Origin: Paraburkholderia acidisoli
Lineage (GTDB): Bacteria > Pseudomonadota > Gammaproteobacteria > Burkholderiales > Burkholderiaceae
Direction of reading: 5' to 3'
DNA length: 64,000 bases
NCBI RefSeq assembly: GCF_009789675.1
Contig: NZ_CP046913.1
Coordinates: 1,798,001-1,862,000 of the forward strand
Shown here piece after piece: positions 19,021 to 29,189 of the stretch; position 1 is the first letter of the stretch, and each line of letters starts with the position of its first letter. The translations under genes and the position numbers were made by a program. The notes below the pieces were generated by a model. That model saw only the letters and a program-made list of their open reading frames with translations. It was not told the DNA's origin and searched no databases.

Positions 19021-21489
19021 CTAGCGCTTCTTGCGCGCGGCCGGTTGCTTCCTCGCCGGCGCCTTCGCGGCCGGACGCTTCTTCGCGGTCTTGGCCGCGC
19101 CGCGCGCCGCGCGCGCTTCCTTCACCGACGCGCTCGGCGCCGCCGCCGCCTTCTTGCGGCGCGGATCCTCGCCGCCCGGCAGCGGACGCAGACGCGGACC
19201 GCCTTCGGTCACGCCCTTGTCGGCCGGCATCGGACGAGCGCCGCCCGGCTTCACGGGCGTATCGCGCACGAGACGGAAATCGATCTTGCGCGCGTCGAGA
19301 TCGACACGGCTCACCTGCACGCGCACGCGGTCCGAGAGACGGTAGCGAATGCCGGTACGCTCGCCGCGCAGCTCGTTCTTGATGTCGTCGTACTGGAAAT
19401 AATCCGAGCCCAGTTCGGTCACGTGCACGAGACCTTCGATGAAGAGCGCGTCGAGCTGCACGAAAATGCCGAACGAGGTCACGCCGCTCACCATGCCGCC
19501 GTATTCCTCGCCGAGCTTGTCGCGCATGAAATAGCACTTGAGCCAGGCTTCGACGTCGCGCGAGGCTTCGTCGGCGCGGCGCTCGTTCGCCGAGCAATGC
19601 AGGCCCAGTTCTTCCCAGATCGCCGTGTTGCCGCCACGCTTGCTGCGCGGGCCGCGCTTCTCTTCGTCCTCGGCCTGCATCGCACGCGCGCGCGGCGAGA
19701 GCGCCGTGTTCAGCTCGACGCCCTCGGGCGCGGCCGGCTGATACTTCTTGCCTTGCAGGATCGCGTAGATCGCGCGGTGCGTGAGCAGGTCGGGATAGCG
19801 GCGGATCGGACTCGTGAAGTGCGCATACGCCTCGTACGCGAGACCGAAGTGACCGATGTTGTCCGGGCTGTACACGGCCTGCTGCATCGAGCGCAGCAGC
19901 ATGGTTTGCAGCATCTGCGCGTCGGGCCGGTCGCGAATGTGCGCCATCAACGCGGCGTAATCGCTCGCGTGAGGCGTGTCGCCGCCGCCGAGCGAAAGCC
20001 CCATGCCGCGCAGGAAGGTGCGCAGGTTTTCGAGCTTCTCGGCGCTCGGGCCCGCGTGCACGCGATACAGGCCCGGATGCTTGTGGCGCTTCATGAAGTC
20101 GGCGGCGCACACGTTGGCCGCGAGCATGCACTCCTCGATCAGTTTGTGCGCGTCGTTGCGCTGGCGCGGCACGATCTGCTCAATCTTGCCCTGCGCATTG
20201 CAGACGATATACGTTTCGGTGGTGTCGAAGTCGATCGCGCCGCGCTTCTGGCGCGCCGCGAACAGCGACTTGTACACGCCGTAGAGGTTTTGCAGCTGCG
20301 GCAGCAGCGCCGCACGGCGCGTGGCTTCCGGACCCTTGGTATTGGTGAGCACGGCCGCGACTTCGGTATAGGTGAGCCGCGCCGCCGAGTGCATCACGCC
20401 CGGATAGAACTGATACGCCTTGATCTCGCCGCGCGCGGTAATCACCATGTCGCAGACGAGCACGCAGCGGTCCACGTGCGGATTGAGCGAGCACAGCCCG
20501 TTCGACAGCTTCTCCGGCAGCATCGGGATCACCCGGCGCGGGAAGTACACCGAGGTGCTGCGCTCGATGGCGTCCACGTCGAGCCCCGAACCCGGCAGCA
20601 CGTAGTGCGAGACGTCGGCGATCGCGACGATCAGGCGGAAGCCCTCGCCCTTGCCCACCTGCATGGGCTCGCAATACACGGCGTCGTCGAAGTCGCGCGC
20701 ATCTTCGCCGTCGATGGTGACGAGCGGCACGTCGCGCAGATCCACGCGATAGCGGATGTCGGTGGGACGCACGGCGTCGGGCAGCTTCGCGGCTTCGTCG
20801 AGCGCGGGCTTGCTGAACTCGTGCGGCACGCCGTACTTGCGCACGGCGATTTCGATCTCCATGCCGGGGTCGTCGATATCGCCGAGCACTTCGAGCACGC
20901 GCCCGGTGGGCTGCGAATGGCGGCTCGGGAAGTCGGTCAGTTCGACCACGACCACCTGGCCGACCTTCGCCTTCTTCGTGTTCTGCGTGACGAGAATGTC
21001 GTGACCGATGCGCTTGTCTTCGGGCGCCACGATCAGCGCGCCGTTTTCGTTCAGCAGGCGCCCGATCACGCTGCGGTTCGCGCGGTCCGTGACCTCGACG
21101 ATATGGCCTTCCGGACGGCCGCGCCGGTCATAGCCGACGATACGTGCGAGTACGCGGTCGTTGTGCATGACTTTCTGCATCTCGCCTTGCGGCAAGAAGA
21201 GATCGTCCTGGCCGTCGTCGCGAATCAGGAAGCCGTAGCCGTCGCGATGTCCCTGCACGCGGCCCGCCACGAAGTTCGACGGGTGCGCCAGCTGATAGTG
21301 ACCGCGCGAGTCGAGCCGGATCTGCCCGTCGCGCTCCATCGCGGCGAGTCGCCGGAAGAACCCTTCGCGCTCCTGACGCTTGATCGAAAGCGCTTCGGCG
21401 ATATCGTTCGCGGTGCAGGGCGAGTCGCTGGTCCGCAGCACGCCGAGGATTTCTTCGCGGCTGGGAATCGGGTACGGGTATTTGCTCAA
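19021..21489 (-). CDS. rnr: ribonuclease R
   Basis: About 822 residues. It is a 3'-to-5' exoribonuclease that degrades structured RNA. Domain order is complete: N-terminal HTH-like segment (ANDIAEALSIKRQEREGFFRRLAAMERDG), two cold-shock OB domains (~80-220), and the RNB catalytic core with TIDGEDARDFDDAV carrying the metal-binding Asp cluster. LYRVHAGPSAEKL and YAHFTSPIRRYPDLL follow, then an S1 domain (~640-725) and a basic Lys/Ala-rich tail of ~90 residues. The start is taken as the TTG of LSKYPYPIPSREE, since this motif is the usual N-terminus and no better initiator is in frame nearby. No strong RBS is seen. Confidence 0.95.
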   Translation of the reverse strand: MSKYPYPIPSREEILGVLRTSDSPCTANDIAEALSIKRQEREGFFRRLAAMERDGQIRLDSRGHYQLAHPSNFVAGRVQGHRDGYGFLIRDDGQDDLFLPQGEMQKVMHNDRVLARIVGYDRRGRPEGHIVEVTDRANRSVIGRLLNENGALIVAPEDKRIGHDILVTQNTKKAKVGQVVVVELTDFPSRHSQPTGRVLEVLGDIDDPGMEIEIAVRKYGVPHEFSKPALDEAAKLPDAVRPTDIRYRVDLRDVPLVTIDGEDARDFDDAVYCEPMQVGKGEGFRLIVAIADVSHYVLPGSGLDVDAIERSTSVYFPRRVIPMLPEKLSNGLCSLNPHVDRCVLVCDMVITARGEIKAYQFYPGVMHSAARLTYTEVAAVLTNTKGPEATRRAALLPQLQNLYGVYKSLFAARQKRGAIDFDTTETYIVCNAQGKIEQIVPRQRNDAHKLIEECMLAANVCAADFMKRHKHPGLYRVHAGPSAEKLENLRTFLRGMGLSLGGGDTPHASDYAALMAHIRDRPDAQMLQTMLLRSMQQAVYSPDNIGHFGLAYEAYAHFTSPIRRYPDLLTHRAIYAILQGKKYQPAAPEGVELNTALSPRARAMQAEDEEKRGPRSKRGGNTAIWEELGLHCSANERRADEASRDVEAWLKCYFMRDKLGEEYGGMVSGVTSFGIFVQLDALFIEGLVHVTELGSDYFQYDDIKNELRGERTGIRYRLSDRVRVQVSRVDLDARKIDFRLVRDTPVKPGGARPMPADKGVTEGGPRLRPLPGGEDPRRKKAAAAPSASVKEARAARGAAKTAKKRPAAKAPARKQPAARKKR

Positions 21490-21827
21490 GGGCTTGTCGA
21501 TGGTGGTTCTCGTTGCGTGGTCGTCGGATTTCGCGCGGCTCGTATGGACTGCTGCATGCCCGGTTCGGCACGTGCAATGCATGCGGGCGGCGCCCGGTCT
21601 TCGAGTGCTGCAACCTGCCGGCCCGCAAGGACTGCGCGGATTGCCTCCGCGCTCGCTCGCACTGCCGCGCCTGGCGGGCTTACACCGGCGGGACTACTGC
21701 CAGGCATTCTAACATTCGTACCCCACAGAAATACCCGCCTGCGCGGCCCCCGGCAAGCTTCGGGCGCGGGTTGGCCGGGCTTCGGCTGCACGCCGGCGGG
21801 ATGCGTTCACGCTTTTTCAGAAAGCGC
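21490..21827. other. intergenic stretch before tRNA-Leu
   Basis: 338 bases between the rnr start and the tRNA-Leu promoter. It probably holds the rnr promoter on the minus strand. No further gene is supported. Confidence 0.4.
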
Positions 21828-21855
21828 TTGACAGGCTCGATCGGCCCGCTATAAT
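21828..21855 (+). promoter_or_regulatory. sigma-70 promoter of tRNA-Leu copy 1
   Basis: A perfect TTGACA (21828-21833), a 16-bp spacer and a perfect TATAAT (21850-21855). Confidence 0.88.
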
Positions 21856-21899
21856 TTCGGTCTTTGCTGCTCGACGCAGTTGGCAGCAAACGACACCTT

Positions 21900-21986
21900 G
21901 CCCAGGTGGCGGAATTGGTAGACGCACCAGGTTCAGGTCCTGGCGGTGGCAACACTGTGGAGGTTCGAGTCCTCTCTTGGGCACCA
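21900..21986 (+). tRNA. tRNA-Leu (CAG), copy 1
   Basis: 87 nt with encoded CCA. The acceptor stem is GCCCAGG/CTTGGGC. The anticodon arm CCAGG-TTCAGGT-CCTGG gives CAG. A long class-II variable arm and T loop GTTCGAGTC are present. Confidence 0.97.
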
Positions 21987-21996
21987 AGATTTAAAG

Positions 21997-22023
21997 AAAA
22001 GGCCGGCTTTTAGTCGGCCTTTT
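21997..22023 (+). terminator. terminator of tRNA-Leu copy 1
   Basis: AAAAGGCCG pairs with CGGCCTTTT around a T-rich loop, 10 bases past the tRNA end. Confidence 0.78.
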
Positions 22024-22033
22024 CTCATTTCTT

Positions 22034-22141
22034 TGCCCAGGAAGCAGAGCGCCTGCGCGCTTTGCGTGGGGACTCGAAGGACATCGCTTGCAAGCGATGT
22101 CGGGGTCGCGCCCGTGTGACCGAGTCCTCTCTTGGGCACCA
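22034..22141 (+). pseudogene. damaged tRNA-Leu copy
   Basis: The segment starts with GCCCAGG, as the real acceptor stem does, and ends with the last 21 bases of tRNA-Leu including CCA. The D arm, anticodon arm and variable arm are replaced by unrelated sequence that includes an ATCGCTTGCAAGCGAT hairpin. Its 3' end and the following terminator (22121-22183) repeat 21966-22028 with about two mismatches, so it arose by duplication of the tRNA-Leu 3' end. Confidence 0.65.
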
Positions 22142-22183
22142 AGATTCAAAGAAAAGGCCGGCTTTTAGTCGGCCTTTTTTCAT
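22121..22183. repeat. 63-bp direct repeat of the tRNA-Leu 3' end plus terminator
   Basis: Nearly identical to 21966-22028: the T-arm 3' half, CCA and the GGCCGGC hairpin. Confidence 0.85.
22152..22180 (+). terminator. second copy of the tRNA-Leu terminator
   Basis: The same GGCCG/CGGCC hairpin as at 21997, with a longer T6 tail. Confidence 0.75.
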
Positions 22184-22288
22184 ATCTACGCCTCCCTTTC
22201 CCGGTCTGAGAAGCAAAGCGCCTGCGCGGATCGATCGCCCCGCTTCGCATCATTCTCCCTCGAAACGCTGAGACTTCGAAAACATCTG

Positions 22289-22317
22289 TTGACACGTTTT
22301 CAAATTCGCGCCATAAT
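22289..22317 (+). promoter_or_regulatory. sigma-70 promoter of tRNA-Leu copy 2
   Basis: TTGACA (22289-22294), a 17-bp spacer and CATAAT (22312-22317). Confidence 0.8.
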
Positions 22318-22338
22318 TTCTTTCTAGCTTGAAGACGT

Positions 22339-22425
22339 GCCCAGGTGGCGAAATTGGTAGACGCACCAGGTTCAGGTCCTGGCGGTGGCAACACTGTGGA
22401 GGTTCGAGTCCTCTCTTGGGCACCA
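22339..22425 (+). tRNA. tRNA-Leu (CAG), copy 2
   Basis: 87 nt, differing from copy 1 by a single base in the D-arm region (GGCGAAATTGG instead of GGCGGAATTGG). It has the same CAG anticodon and its own promoter and terminator. Confidence 0.97.
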
Positions 22426-22451
22426 CGCTCTTCCTGCTAAATGATTCATCG

Positions 22452-22478
22452 AAAAAGCCCGCAATCGCGGGCTTTTTT
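22452..22478 (+). terminator. terminator of tRNA-Leu copy 2
   Basis: AAAAAGCCCGC-AATC-GCGGGCTTTTTT is a perfect stem with T6. It could also serve the converging alpha/beta hydrolase gene. Confidence 0.88.
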
Positions 22479-22499
22479 GTTTTCCGGCGCGCTTTCTCC

Positions 22500-23315
22500 T
22501 TAACCGCGCTGCATCGGCGTCGCGCTCGCTACTCGCAACGAGCGCGGCAGCAAGCGCACCATCGCCTCGATCTCTTCGACGATCGCCTCGGGCGCGTCGC
22601 GCTGCACGAAGTGTTCGCTCCCAGGCACACTCACCGCCTTCGAACAAGCAGACAGCGTCAGCCATTCGGCGTGCATCTGCTCCCACGTTTCCTGCATCGC
22701 CAGCCGCTGCTCCTGCGCAAACATCGACGCATTGCGAAACGACCCCGCCGTCAACACCGTGAGCGGCAGCCCTTCCGGCAATGCCGCTTCGCGCGCCATG
22801 CGAAAGCTGGCCGGAAAATCGATCGACTCGGGCGTCGTGGCGGGATCGCGCCAGCCCGTCGTCCAGAGATCACGCATGCGGCTGAGCGCGGCGGAATCGT
22901 CGGCGGACGCAGCGGGAAAAGCCGGACCGAGCCGCTCGAACTGGACCTCGTGCATGGGCTCGACGAGCACCATGCCGCACACCGTTTGCGGATATCGATG
23001 CGCAAACGAGCGCACGATCAACGCGCCGAACGAGTGCCCCACGAGCAGATACGGCGCCGGAATGTGCGCCGCGTCGAGCAGCGCGCTCAGGTCATCGACG
23101 ATCTGCGCGAGGTTGCGCGGCGTGGGCGCCGGTTCGCTTTGACCGCGCCCGGCGCGATCGTAGCGAAACACGCGATGCGCGCCCTCGAGCGCGGTCTGCA
23201 CGGCCTGCCACCCGGCGCTTTCCGCACCGAGGCCGGTTTCCAGCACCACGCTCGGGCTGCCCGCGCCGCTCGCCCGGTACGCCAGACGTCGCCCGCCAAT
23301 ATCCGCGTAGGTCAT
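22500..23315 (-). CDS. alpha/beta hydrolase fold protein
   Basis: 271 residues. The alpha/beta hydrolase core is clear: oxyanion region VVLETGLGAESAGW, then FRYDRAGRGQSEP, and the nucleophile elbow LLVGHSFGALIVRSF with Ser at about residue 95. The catalytic His is near the end (PGSEHFVQRDAPEAIVEEI). It lacks a signal peptide and is cytoplasmic. The substrate is unknown. The start MTYADIGGRRLAYR is the natural one; the longer frame upstream is non-coding in character. Confidence 0.9.
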   Translation of the reverse strand: MTYADIGGRRLAYRASGAGSPSVVLETGLGAESAGWQAVQTALEGAHRVFRYDRAGRGQSEPAPTPRNLAQIVDDLSALLDAAHIPAPYLLVGHSFGALIVRSFAHRYPQTVCGMVLVEPMHEVQFERLGPAFPAASADDSAALSRMRDLWTTGWRDPATTPESIDFPASFRMAREAALPEGLPLTVLTAGSFRNASMFAQEQRLAMQETWEQMHAEWLTLSACSKAVSVPGSEHFVQRDAPEAIVEEIEAMVRLLPRSLRVASATPMQRG

Positions 23316-23548
23316 GCGCTGCGTCTCTCCTGAAGGTTGGCGCCGTCTGCTCGCACGGCCATCCATCGAGTTTAGCGACGAACGCGCGCAAGACCACCGC
23401 AAATGCCGCACGCATCACGCTTTCACCGCCCTGCCCGGCGATATGTTTCGTGGTATACATTGCTTTTGCAGGAGCGGTTAGCCGCTGCCTTTCATCGAGG
23501 CACGCGGCATGCGTTTGCGCATCAAGACACAGGAAGCAAGGAGACCAG

Positions 23549-23875
23549 ATGGAATTCGTCGTCGTCACCGCGATCGTCGCCGTCAGCTTTGGCGCCGCCG
23601 CGACCTGGCTGTTGGCGACGCGCCTGCCCGAGAGCTGGCTCGAACGTAGCGCCAGCGAAGGCCGCTACGCGCACCTCGGCATCGACGAAACGCAACCCGA
23701 CGAGGCCGAGCCGCCCCGCATGCAGGCGCGCACCGACGCACGCCGCGTACGCCGGGCCAATGCACGCCGCCAGATTCAGCGCGCCGCGCAGATGATGCGA
23801 ACGCTGCGCCAGCGCCATGGCGCGCAGACGGCCGCCGACTGCGCGCTCGAGCGCCAGGACAAGCGCCGCGCTTGA
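23549..23875 (+). CDS. small membrane-anchored hypothetical protein
   Basis: 108 residues with a good RBS (AAGGAG). One N-terminal membrane segment (FVVVTAIVAVSFGAAATWLLA, residues ~3-23) is followed by a hydrophilic, Arg/Gln/Ala-rich helical tail. I do not recognise a family. Confidence 0.6.
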   Translation: MEFVVVTAIVAVSFGAAATWLLATRLPESWLERSASEGRYAHLGIDETQPDEAEPPRMQARTDARRVRRANARRQIQRAAQMMRTLRQRHGAQTAADCALERQDKRRA

Positions 23876-23945
23876 GTCATGGATATGACCCGATCCAGTG
23901 ATTCGGGCTCCTGAGCATCAATCCGCATCGCATGAACCCCCGCCG

Positions 23946-25340
23946 TCAGGCCGCTTCGAGTTGCCTCAGCAACGCGTCGACGCTGCCCTTCGCATCGCCG
24001 AACAGCATCCGCGTGTTGTCTTTGTAGAAGAGCGGATTGTCGACGCCCGCGTAGCCGGTCGCCATACTGCGTTTCGACACGACGACCGTCCGCGCCTTCC
24101 ACACCTCCAGCACCGGCATTCCCGCGATCGGGCTCCCCGCGTCTTCCTGCGCGCCCGGATTCACGATATCGTTCGCGCCGATCACCAGGACGACGTCGGT
24201 GCTCGTGAAGTCGTCGTTGATCTCGTCCATCTCGAGCACGATGTCGTACGGCACTTTCGCCTCGGCGAGCAGCACGTTCATGTGACCGGGCAGCCGCCCC
24301 GCCACCGGGTGAATGCCGAAGCGCACCCGCACGCCTAGCGCCCGCAGCCGCCGCGTGATTTCGCTGATGGTGCTCTGCGCCTGCGCGACGGCCATGCCGT
24401 AGCCCGGCACGATCACCACCTCGGTGGCATCGCGCAACAACGACCCCACTTCGTCGACGGTGGTCGCCACGACCTCGCCTTGCGGCGCCGCGCTCGCCGT
24501 GCCGCTGGTCGCGCCAAAGCCGCCCAGGATCACGGAAACGAAGCTGCGGTTCATCGCGCGGCACATGATGTAGCTCAGAATCGCGCCGCTCGATCCCACC
24601 AGGGCGCCCGTCGTAACCAGCAGATCGTTGTCGAGCATGAAGCCCGTCGCGGCCGCGGCCCAGCCCGAATAGCTGTTGAGCATCGAGACCACCACCGGCA
24701 TGTCCGCGCCGCCGATCGCCATCACGAGATGCACGCCCAGCGCCGCCGCGAGAACGCACATCACGATCAGCGCGTAGAGCGCGTCGGCGCCGTCGGGCGC
24801 GCTCACGAAACGATAGCCCAGCGCGATACACGCGCCCAGCACGACCGCATTGAGCCAGTGGCGCGCGGGCAGCACGAGCGGCTTGCCGCTCAGCGTGCCC
24901 TGCAGCTTCAGGAACGCGACGATCGAACCGCTGAACGTAACCGTGCCGATGAACGCGCCCGCGTAGATTTCCGTCTCGTGAATCGCGCGTTCCACGCCGC
25001 TCATCGCCGCAGCGGGAGAAAGATAGTTAGCAAAGCTGATCAACGTGGCGGCGAGACCCACGAAGCTGTGCAGGACCGCCACGAGTTGCGGCATCTGCGT
25101 CATCTCCACGCGCTTCGCGAGCAACGCGCCGAGTCCACCGCCCACGAGCGCCGCGAGCAACGCGACCTGCAAGCCCGAACCGCCCGTGACGAGCAGCGTG
25201 GCGAGCACCGCGACGATCATGCCGCACACGCCGTAGAGATTGCCGCGCCGCGCGCTGGCCGGATGACTCAGCCCGCGCAGGCTGAGGATGAAGAGCGTCG
25301 CCGCGCCGAGCCACGCCATGTTGCCGATTCCGTTGAGCAT
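23946..25340 (-). CDS. pntB: NAD(P) transhydrogenase subunit beta
   Basis: A 464-residue inner-membrane subunit. Nine or so hydrophobic segments fill the first ~260 residues. The soluble NADP-binding domain III then follows with [63 protein letters not shown] and the terminal block [29 protein letters not shown]. With PntA it couples proton entry to hydride transfer from NADH to NADP. It starts 9 bp after pntA ends, so they are one operon. Confidence 0.96.
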   Translation of the reverse strand: MLNGIGNMAWLGAATLFILSLRGLSHPASARRGNLYGVCGMIVAVLATLLVTGGSGLQVALLAALVGGGLGALLAKRVEMTQMPQLVAVLHSFVGLAATLISFANYLSPAAAMSGVERAIHETEIYAGAFIGTVTFSGSIVAFLKLQGTLSGKPLVLPARHWLNAVVLGACIALGYRFVSAPDGADALYALIVMCVLAAALGVHLVMAIGGADMPVVVSMLNSYSGWAAAATGFMLDNDLLVTTGALVGSSGAILSYIMCRAMNRSFVSVILGGFGATSGTASAAPQGEVVATTVDEVGSLLRDATEVVIVPGYGMAVAQAQSTISEITRRLRALGVRVRFGIHPVAGRLPGHMNVLLAEAKVPYDIVLEMDEINDDFTSTDVVLVIGANDIVNPGAQEDAGSPIAGMPVLEVWKARTVVVSKRSMATGYAGVDNPLFYKDNTRMLFGDAKGSVDALLRQLEAA

Positions 25341-25349
25341 GACGTCTCC

Positions 25350-26903
25350 TCAGGTCCGTTGAAACATCTTCAGCATGCGCTGCGTGACGAGAAAGCCACC
25401 CGCGATGTTGATGGTCGCGACCACGAGCGCAATGCCCGCGAGTACGCTCACCATCACCCCCGCATTGGCCGGATGCAGCAGCGCGCCGATCACGATGATT
25501 CCGCTGATGGCATTGGTCACGCTCATGAGCGGCGTGTGCAGCGCGGGGGTCACGTTCCAGACCACCTGATAACCGACGAACACCGCCAGCACGAACACGG
25601 TGAAGTGCGCAACGAACGAAGGCGGCGCGACCGCACCGAGCGCGAGCAACGCCACCGCGATGATCACGAGCGCCACCAGCGATCCCTTCCCGCTCCGGCG
25701 CTCGTGCTTCGCTTCGGCATCCTTAACGATCGCGGCCTGCAAAGGCGCCACGGTTTGCGGCGCAACCGAGACCTGCACGGGCGGCGGCGGCCAGCACAGC
25801 GTGCCGCGTTGCATCACCGTGGTGCCGCGCTGCACGACGTCGTCCATGTCGAGCCTGAGTTCGCCGTCTTTCGCCGCCGTGAGATCGGTGAGCAGATGCC
25901 GCACATTGGTCGCGTAAAGCTGGCTCGACTGGTTCGCCATGCGGCTCGGCAGATCCGTGTAGCCGATCACCGTCACGCCGTTCGCGTTCACCACCTCGTT
26001 CGGCCGCGTGAGTTCGCAATTGCCGCCCTGCTCCGCCGCCATGTCGACAATGACGCTGCCTGCGCGCATACACGCGACCGTCTTCGCGTCGATGAGGCGC
26101 GGCGCCGGTTTGCCCGGAATCAGCGCGGTCGTGATGATGATGTCGACTTCGCGCGCCTGCGCCTCGAACAGCGCCATTTCCGCTTCGATGAACTTCGCGC
26201 TCATCTGCTTCGCGTAGCCGCCCGAGCCGCCGCCTTCCTCTTCGATATCCACGCTCAGGAATTCCGCGCCCATGCTCTCGACTTGCTGCCCGACTTCGGG
26301 ACGCGTGTCGAACGCGCGCACGATCGCGCCGAGTCCGCGCGCCGCGCCGATCGCCGCAAGGCCCGCGACGCCCGCGCCGATCACCAGCACTTTCGCGGGC
26401 GGCATCTTGCCCGCCGCCGTGATCTGGCCGGTGAAGAGACGGCCGAAATGCTGCGCGGCCTCGATCACGGCGCGGTAGCCCGCCATATTCGCCATCGAAC
26501 TCAGCGCGTCGAGTTTTTGCGCCCGCGAGATGCGCGGCACGCAATCCATGGCGAGGACGGTCGCCTCGCGCGCGGCGAGCGCCTCGAGCAACGCCGCGTT
26601 TTGCGCGGGCCACACGAAGCCGATCAAGGTGGCACCGCGCTTGAGCGATGCCGCTTCGTCGAGCGAAGGCGGCCGCACCTTCACGACGATATCCGCCTCG
26701 CGCCACAGTGCGGCGGCATCTTCCACGATACATGCGCCGGCAGCACGATACGCGTCGTCGGCGCACGATGCCTGCACGCCCGCCGCGGCCTCCACGTCGA
26801 CGGCATAACCCAGCTTGATCAATTGCGCGACGCTTTCGGGCGTCGCCGCGACGCGCCGTTCGCCCGCGAACGTCTCGCGCGGAACACCAATGGTCATCGG
26901 CAT
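25350..26903 (-). CDS. pntA: NAD(P) transhydrogenase subunit alpha
   Basis: 517 residues; the single-chain PntA form. Domain I, which binds NAD(H), covers ~1-380: [19 protein letters not shown] at the start, then [23 protein letters not shown] as the Rossmann loop, followed by [19 protein letters not shown]. The last ~100 residues hold three to four membrane helices ([32 protein letters not shown]). The start at 26903 has GGGGAG 7 bases upstream; a second ATG at 26897 would also fit. Confidence 0.95.
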   Translation of the reverse strand: MPMTIGVPRETFAGERRVAATPESVAQLIKLGYAVDVEAAAGVQASCADDAYRAAGACIVEDAAALWREADIVVKVRPPSLDEAASLKRGATLIGFVWPAQNAALLEALAAREATVLAMDCVPRISRAQKLDALSSMANMAGYRAVIEAAQHFGRLFTGQITAAGKMPPAKVLVIGAGVAGLAAIGAARGLGAIVRAFDTRPEVGQQVESMGAEFLSVDIEEEGGGSGGYAKQMSAKFIEAEMALFEAQAREVDIIITTALIPGKPAPRLIDAKTVACMRAGSVIVDMAAEQGGNCELTRPNEVVNANGVTVIGYTDLPSRMANQSSQLYATNVRHLLTDLTAAKDGELRLDMDDVVQRGTTVMQRGTLCWPPPPVQVSVAPQTVAPLQAAIVKDAEAKHERRSGKGSLVALVIIAVALLALGAVAPPSFVAHFTVFVLAVFVGYQVVWNVTPALHTPLMSVTNAISGIIVIGALLHPANAGVMVSVLAGIALVVATINIAGGFLVTQRMLKMFQRT

Positions 26904-27109
26904 GCGACGTCTCCCCGCGCGGTCGCAGGCGCATCGTGCAAACGACAAAACGGGAGCGGCGGCGCACCCAGCAAGCTGGTGCGCCGTAAGCGTGGCCACG
27001 ACATCATGAAACGTCTCCTGTGCCGGCAGGCCTCGACGCTTCAGCGCCCTCCGCCCACCTCGTGTTTGAATTTTTATCGCTGCCGATTTAATTCGATATC
27101 CTGATTAAA

Positions 27110-27364
27110 TTAGACAACAAAAGCATTGCCGCTCTTGAGAAAGGCCAGCGCGGCCACACGCGCGCCTTCGATTGCCGCCGCTTCGCTCGCGAATACCGTT
27201 TCGTCGACTCTCCATTCGCGCGAAAACGGCGTGCTCGCGCCATCGTCCGTGGGTTCCGCGCGAGCATGAATTGCCGCGAAGGCCGCCCAGCCGCCGTTGT
27301 GGATCAATTGCCGGGCCGAGAGTTCGACCTCGTAATGCCCGAGAGTTTCGGTGTGCATCGACAT
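27110..27364 (-). CDS. small conserved hypothetical protein
   Basis: 84 residues, MSMHTETLGHYEVELSARQLI..., with an amphipathic C-terminal helix (AAIEGARVAALAFLK). It has no signal or membrane segment. It follows the PAS gene by 9 bp in the same direction, so the two are probably co-transcribed. I know no function for this type. Confidence 0.6.
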   Translation of the reverse strand: MSMHTETLGHYEVELSARQLIHNGGWAAFAAIHARAEPTDDGASTPFSREWRVDETVFASEAAAIEGARVAALAFLKSGNAFVV

Positions 27365-27373
27365 CTCCGCAGA

Positions 27374-27808
27374 TCAGGATTGCTGGGCTTGAGCTTCGAG
27401 TTCGGTGATGCGTTTCTTGAGCGCGCGCTCTTCCTGGAAGCGCGCGGTTTCGTCGCGGATCACGGCCACGATGCCGGTGATCTCGCCTTGCGGCGCATGC
27501 AATAACGCGACCGTGAACGCGATCGAGAGCGCACGGCCCGCCTTATCGACGGCCGGCACGCGCAGCACGTCATTACCGTAGCGCGTCTGGCCAGTCGCCA
27601 TGGTCTTGTGATACCCCTCCCAGTGACGCCCGCGCAAGCGCTCCGGAATGATCAGATCGAGCGTCTTGCCGAGCGCTTCTTCCTGCGTATAGCCGAACAT
27701 GCGTGCCGCCGCGGGATTCCATAAGGTGATGTCGCCAGCGGCATCGGAGATAACGACGGCGTCGCCAATGGCGTTGACCAGCTGCTCGAAATCGATGGCG
27801 GATGACAT
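27374..27808 (-). CDS. stand-alone PAS-domain protein
   Basis: 144 residues made of a single PAS fold: FEQLVNAIGDAVVISDAAGDITLWNPAAARMFGY, then EALGKTLDLIIPERLRGRHWEGYHKTMATGQTRY, then LSIAFTVALLHAPQGEITGIVAVIRDET, ending in a short coiled helix (ERALKKRITELEAQAQ). No output domain is fused, so it likely senses a small ligand and acts through protein contact. It forms a two-gene unit with the following small gene. Confidence 0.85.
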   Translation of the reverse strand: MSSAIDFEQLVNAIGDAVVISDAAGDITLWNPAAARMFGYTQEEALGKTLDLIIPERLRGRHWEGYHKTMATGQTRYGNDVLRVPAVDKAGRALSIAFTVALLHAPQGEITGIVAVIRDETARFQEERALKKRITELEAQAQQS

Positions 27809-27894
27809 GGGCGTGATCGTGGGAAGAACAACCAATTATTGTTTTGCCGCGGACGCGCCGCATCGCGCGTCCGCCCTGGCGTTAGCGCTGAACG

Positions 27895-29145
27895 TCAAAC
27901 CGCGCGCGTTTCATGCAGCGCCGCGATCTGCTGCGGCGTATAGCCGAGATCCGCCAGCACTTCGTCCGTATGCTCGCCCAGCAGCGGCGAACCCGTGATT
28001 TCCGGCTTCAGGTCCGAGAACTTGATCGGGCTGCCCACCGTGAGATACGAGCCGCGTTCCTTGTGCGGCACTTCCACAATGGTGCCGCTCGCGCGCAGCG
28101 AAGGATCGTCGGCGATCTCCTTCATGCTGAGCACCGGTGCGCAAGGAATATCGAACTTGCGCAGGATGTCGATGGCTTCGAACTTGGTCTTGTCGGACAG
28201 CCACGCTTCGATCGTGTTGAAGATCTCGAAGATATGCGGCTGGCGCGCCTGCGCCGTCATGTAGTCGGGATCGTCGATCCACTCCGGCTTGCCGATCGCG
28301 CGGCAGATCGGCTCCCACGCATGCCCCTGCACCGTGAAGTAGATATACGCGTTCGGATCGGTTTCCCAGCCCTTGCACTTGAGCACCCAACCCGGCTGAC
28401 CGCCGCCGCCCGCGTTGCCGCCACGCGGCACGACGTCGCTGAATTCGCCGTGCGGATACTGCGGGTACTCCTCCAGATAACCCACGCGATCGAGGCGCTG
28501 CTGGTCGCGCAACTTCACGCGGCACAGGTTGATCACGCTGTCCTGCATCGACACGGCCACCTTCTGCCCCTTGCCGGTCTTGTCGCGGCCGATCAGCGCC
28601 GTGAGGATGCCGATGGCGAGGTGCATGCCCGTGTTGCTGTCGCCGAGCGCGGCCGCGCTCACCGTCGGCGGGCCGTCCCAGAAGCCGGTGGTCGAGGCCG
28701 CGCCGCCCGCGCATTGCGCGACGTTTTCGTAGACCTTGAGGTCGTCGTAATGGTGACCTTCGCTGAAGCCTTTCACCGAGGCCACGATCATCTTCGGATT
28801 CAGTTCCTTGATGCGTTCCCACGTGAAGCCCATGCGGTCGAGCGCGCCGGGGCCGAAGTTTTCCACCATCACGTCCGACTCGCGAATCAGCTTTTCGAGC
28901 ACTTCCTTGCCTTCGGGCTTCTTCGTGTCGAGCGTGATCGAGCGCTTGTTGCTATTGAGCATCGTGAAGTACAGCGCGTCGACCTCGGGGATGTCGCGCA
29001 GTTGCGAGCGCGTCACGTCACCGGCGCCGGGACGCTCCACCTTGATCACGTCCGCGCCGAACCACGCGAGCATCTGCGTGCACGCCGGGCCTGCCTGAAC
29101 GTGGGTGAAGTCGATGATCTTGATACCTTCGAGGGGCTTGCTCAT
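27895..29145 (-). CDS. frc: formyl-CoA transferase (formyl-CoA:oxalate CoA-transferase)
   Basis: A 416-residue class III CoA-transferase. It moves CoA from formyl-CoA to oxalate, giving the substrate of oxalyl-CoA decarboxylase. The start ([36 protein letters not shown]) and the catalytic Asp in [17 protein letters not shown] (about residue 169) are as in characterised Frc proteins. The glycine loop [16 protein letters not shown], which shields the active-site anhydride intermediates, is also present. RBS GGAG lies before the ATG. It starts 44 bp after oxc ends, in one operon. Confidence 0.95.
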   Translation of the reverse strand: MSKPLEGIKIIDFTHVQAGPACTQMLAWFGADVIKVERPGAGDVTRSQLRDIPEVDALYFTMLNSNKRSITLDTKKPEGKEVLEKLIRESDVMVENFGPGALDRMGFTWERIKELNPKMIVASVKGFSEGHHYDDLKVYENVAQCAGGAASTTGFWDGPPTVSAAALGDSNTGMHLAIGILTALIGRDKTGKGQKVAVSMQDSVINLCRVKLRDQQRLDRVGYLEEYPQYPHGEFSDVVPRGGNAGGGGQPGWVLKCKGWETDPNAYIYFTVQGHAWEPICRAIGKPEWIDDPDYMTAQARQPHIFEIFNTIEAWLSDKTKFEAIDILRKFDIPCAPVLSMKEIADDPSLRASGTIVEVPHKERGSYLTVGSPIKFSDLKPEITGSPLLGEHTDEVLADLGYTPQQIAALHETRAV

Positions 29146-29189
29146 TCTCGTATCTCCTGGTCTGTCTGGATTGGTCTGATCGATCGGAC

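Noticed and set aside
19045..21831. A 928-codon open frame on the plus strand opposite rnr
   Set aside because: It is a mirror of a strongly coding gene in a GC-rich genome. Its translation is Arg/His/Ala-rich with no family motif, while rnr on the other strand has all its domains.
22034..22141. A third functional tRNA-Leu
   Set aside because: It has the ends of the tRNA but no anticodon arm, D arm or variable arm that fits a tRNA fold.
24480..27104. An 874-codon open frame on the plus strand opposite pntA/pntB
   Set aside because: Same reason: the minus strand carries two complete, well-conserved subunits, and the plus-strand product is low-complexity Arg/His sequence.
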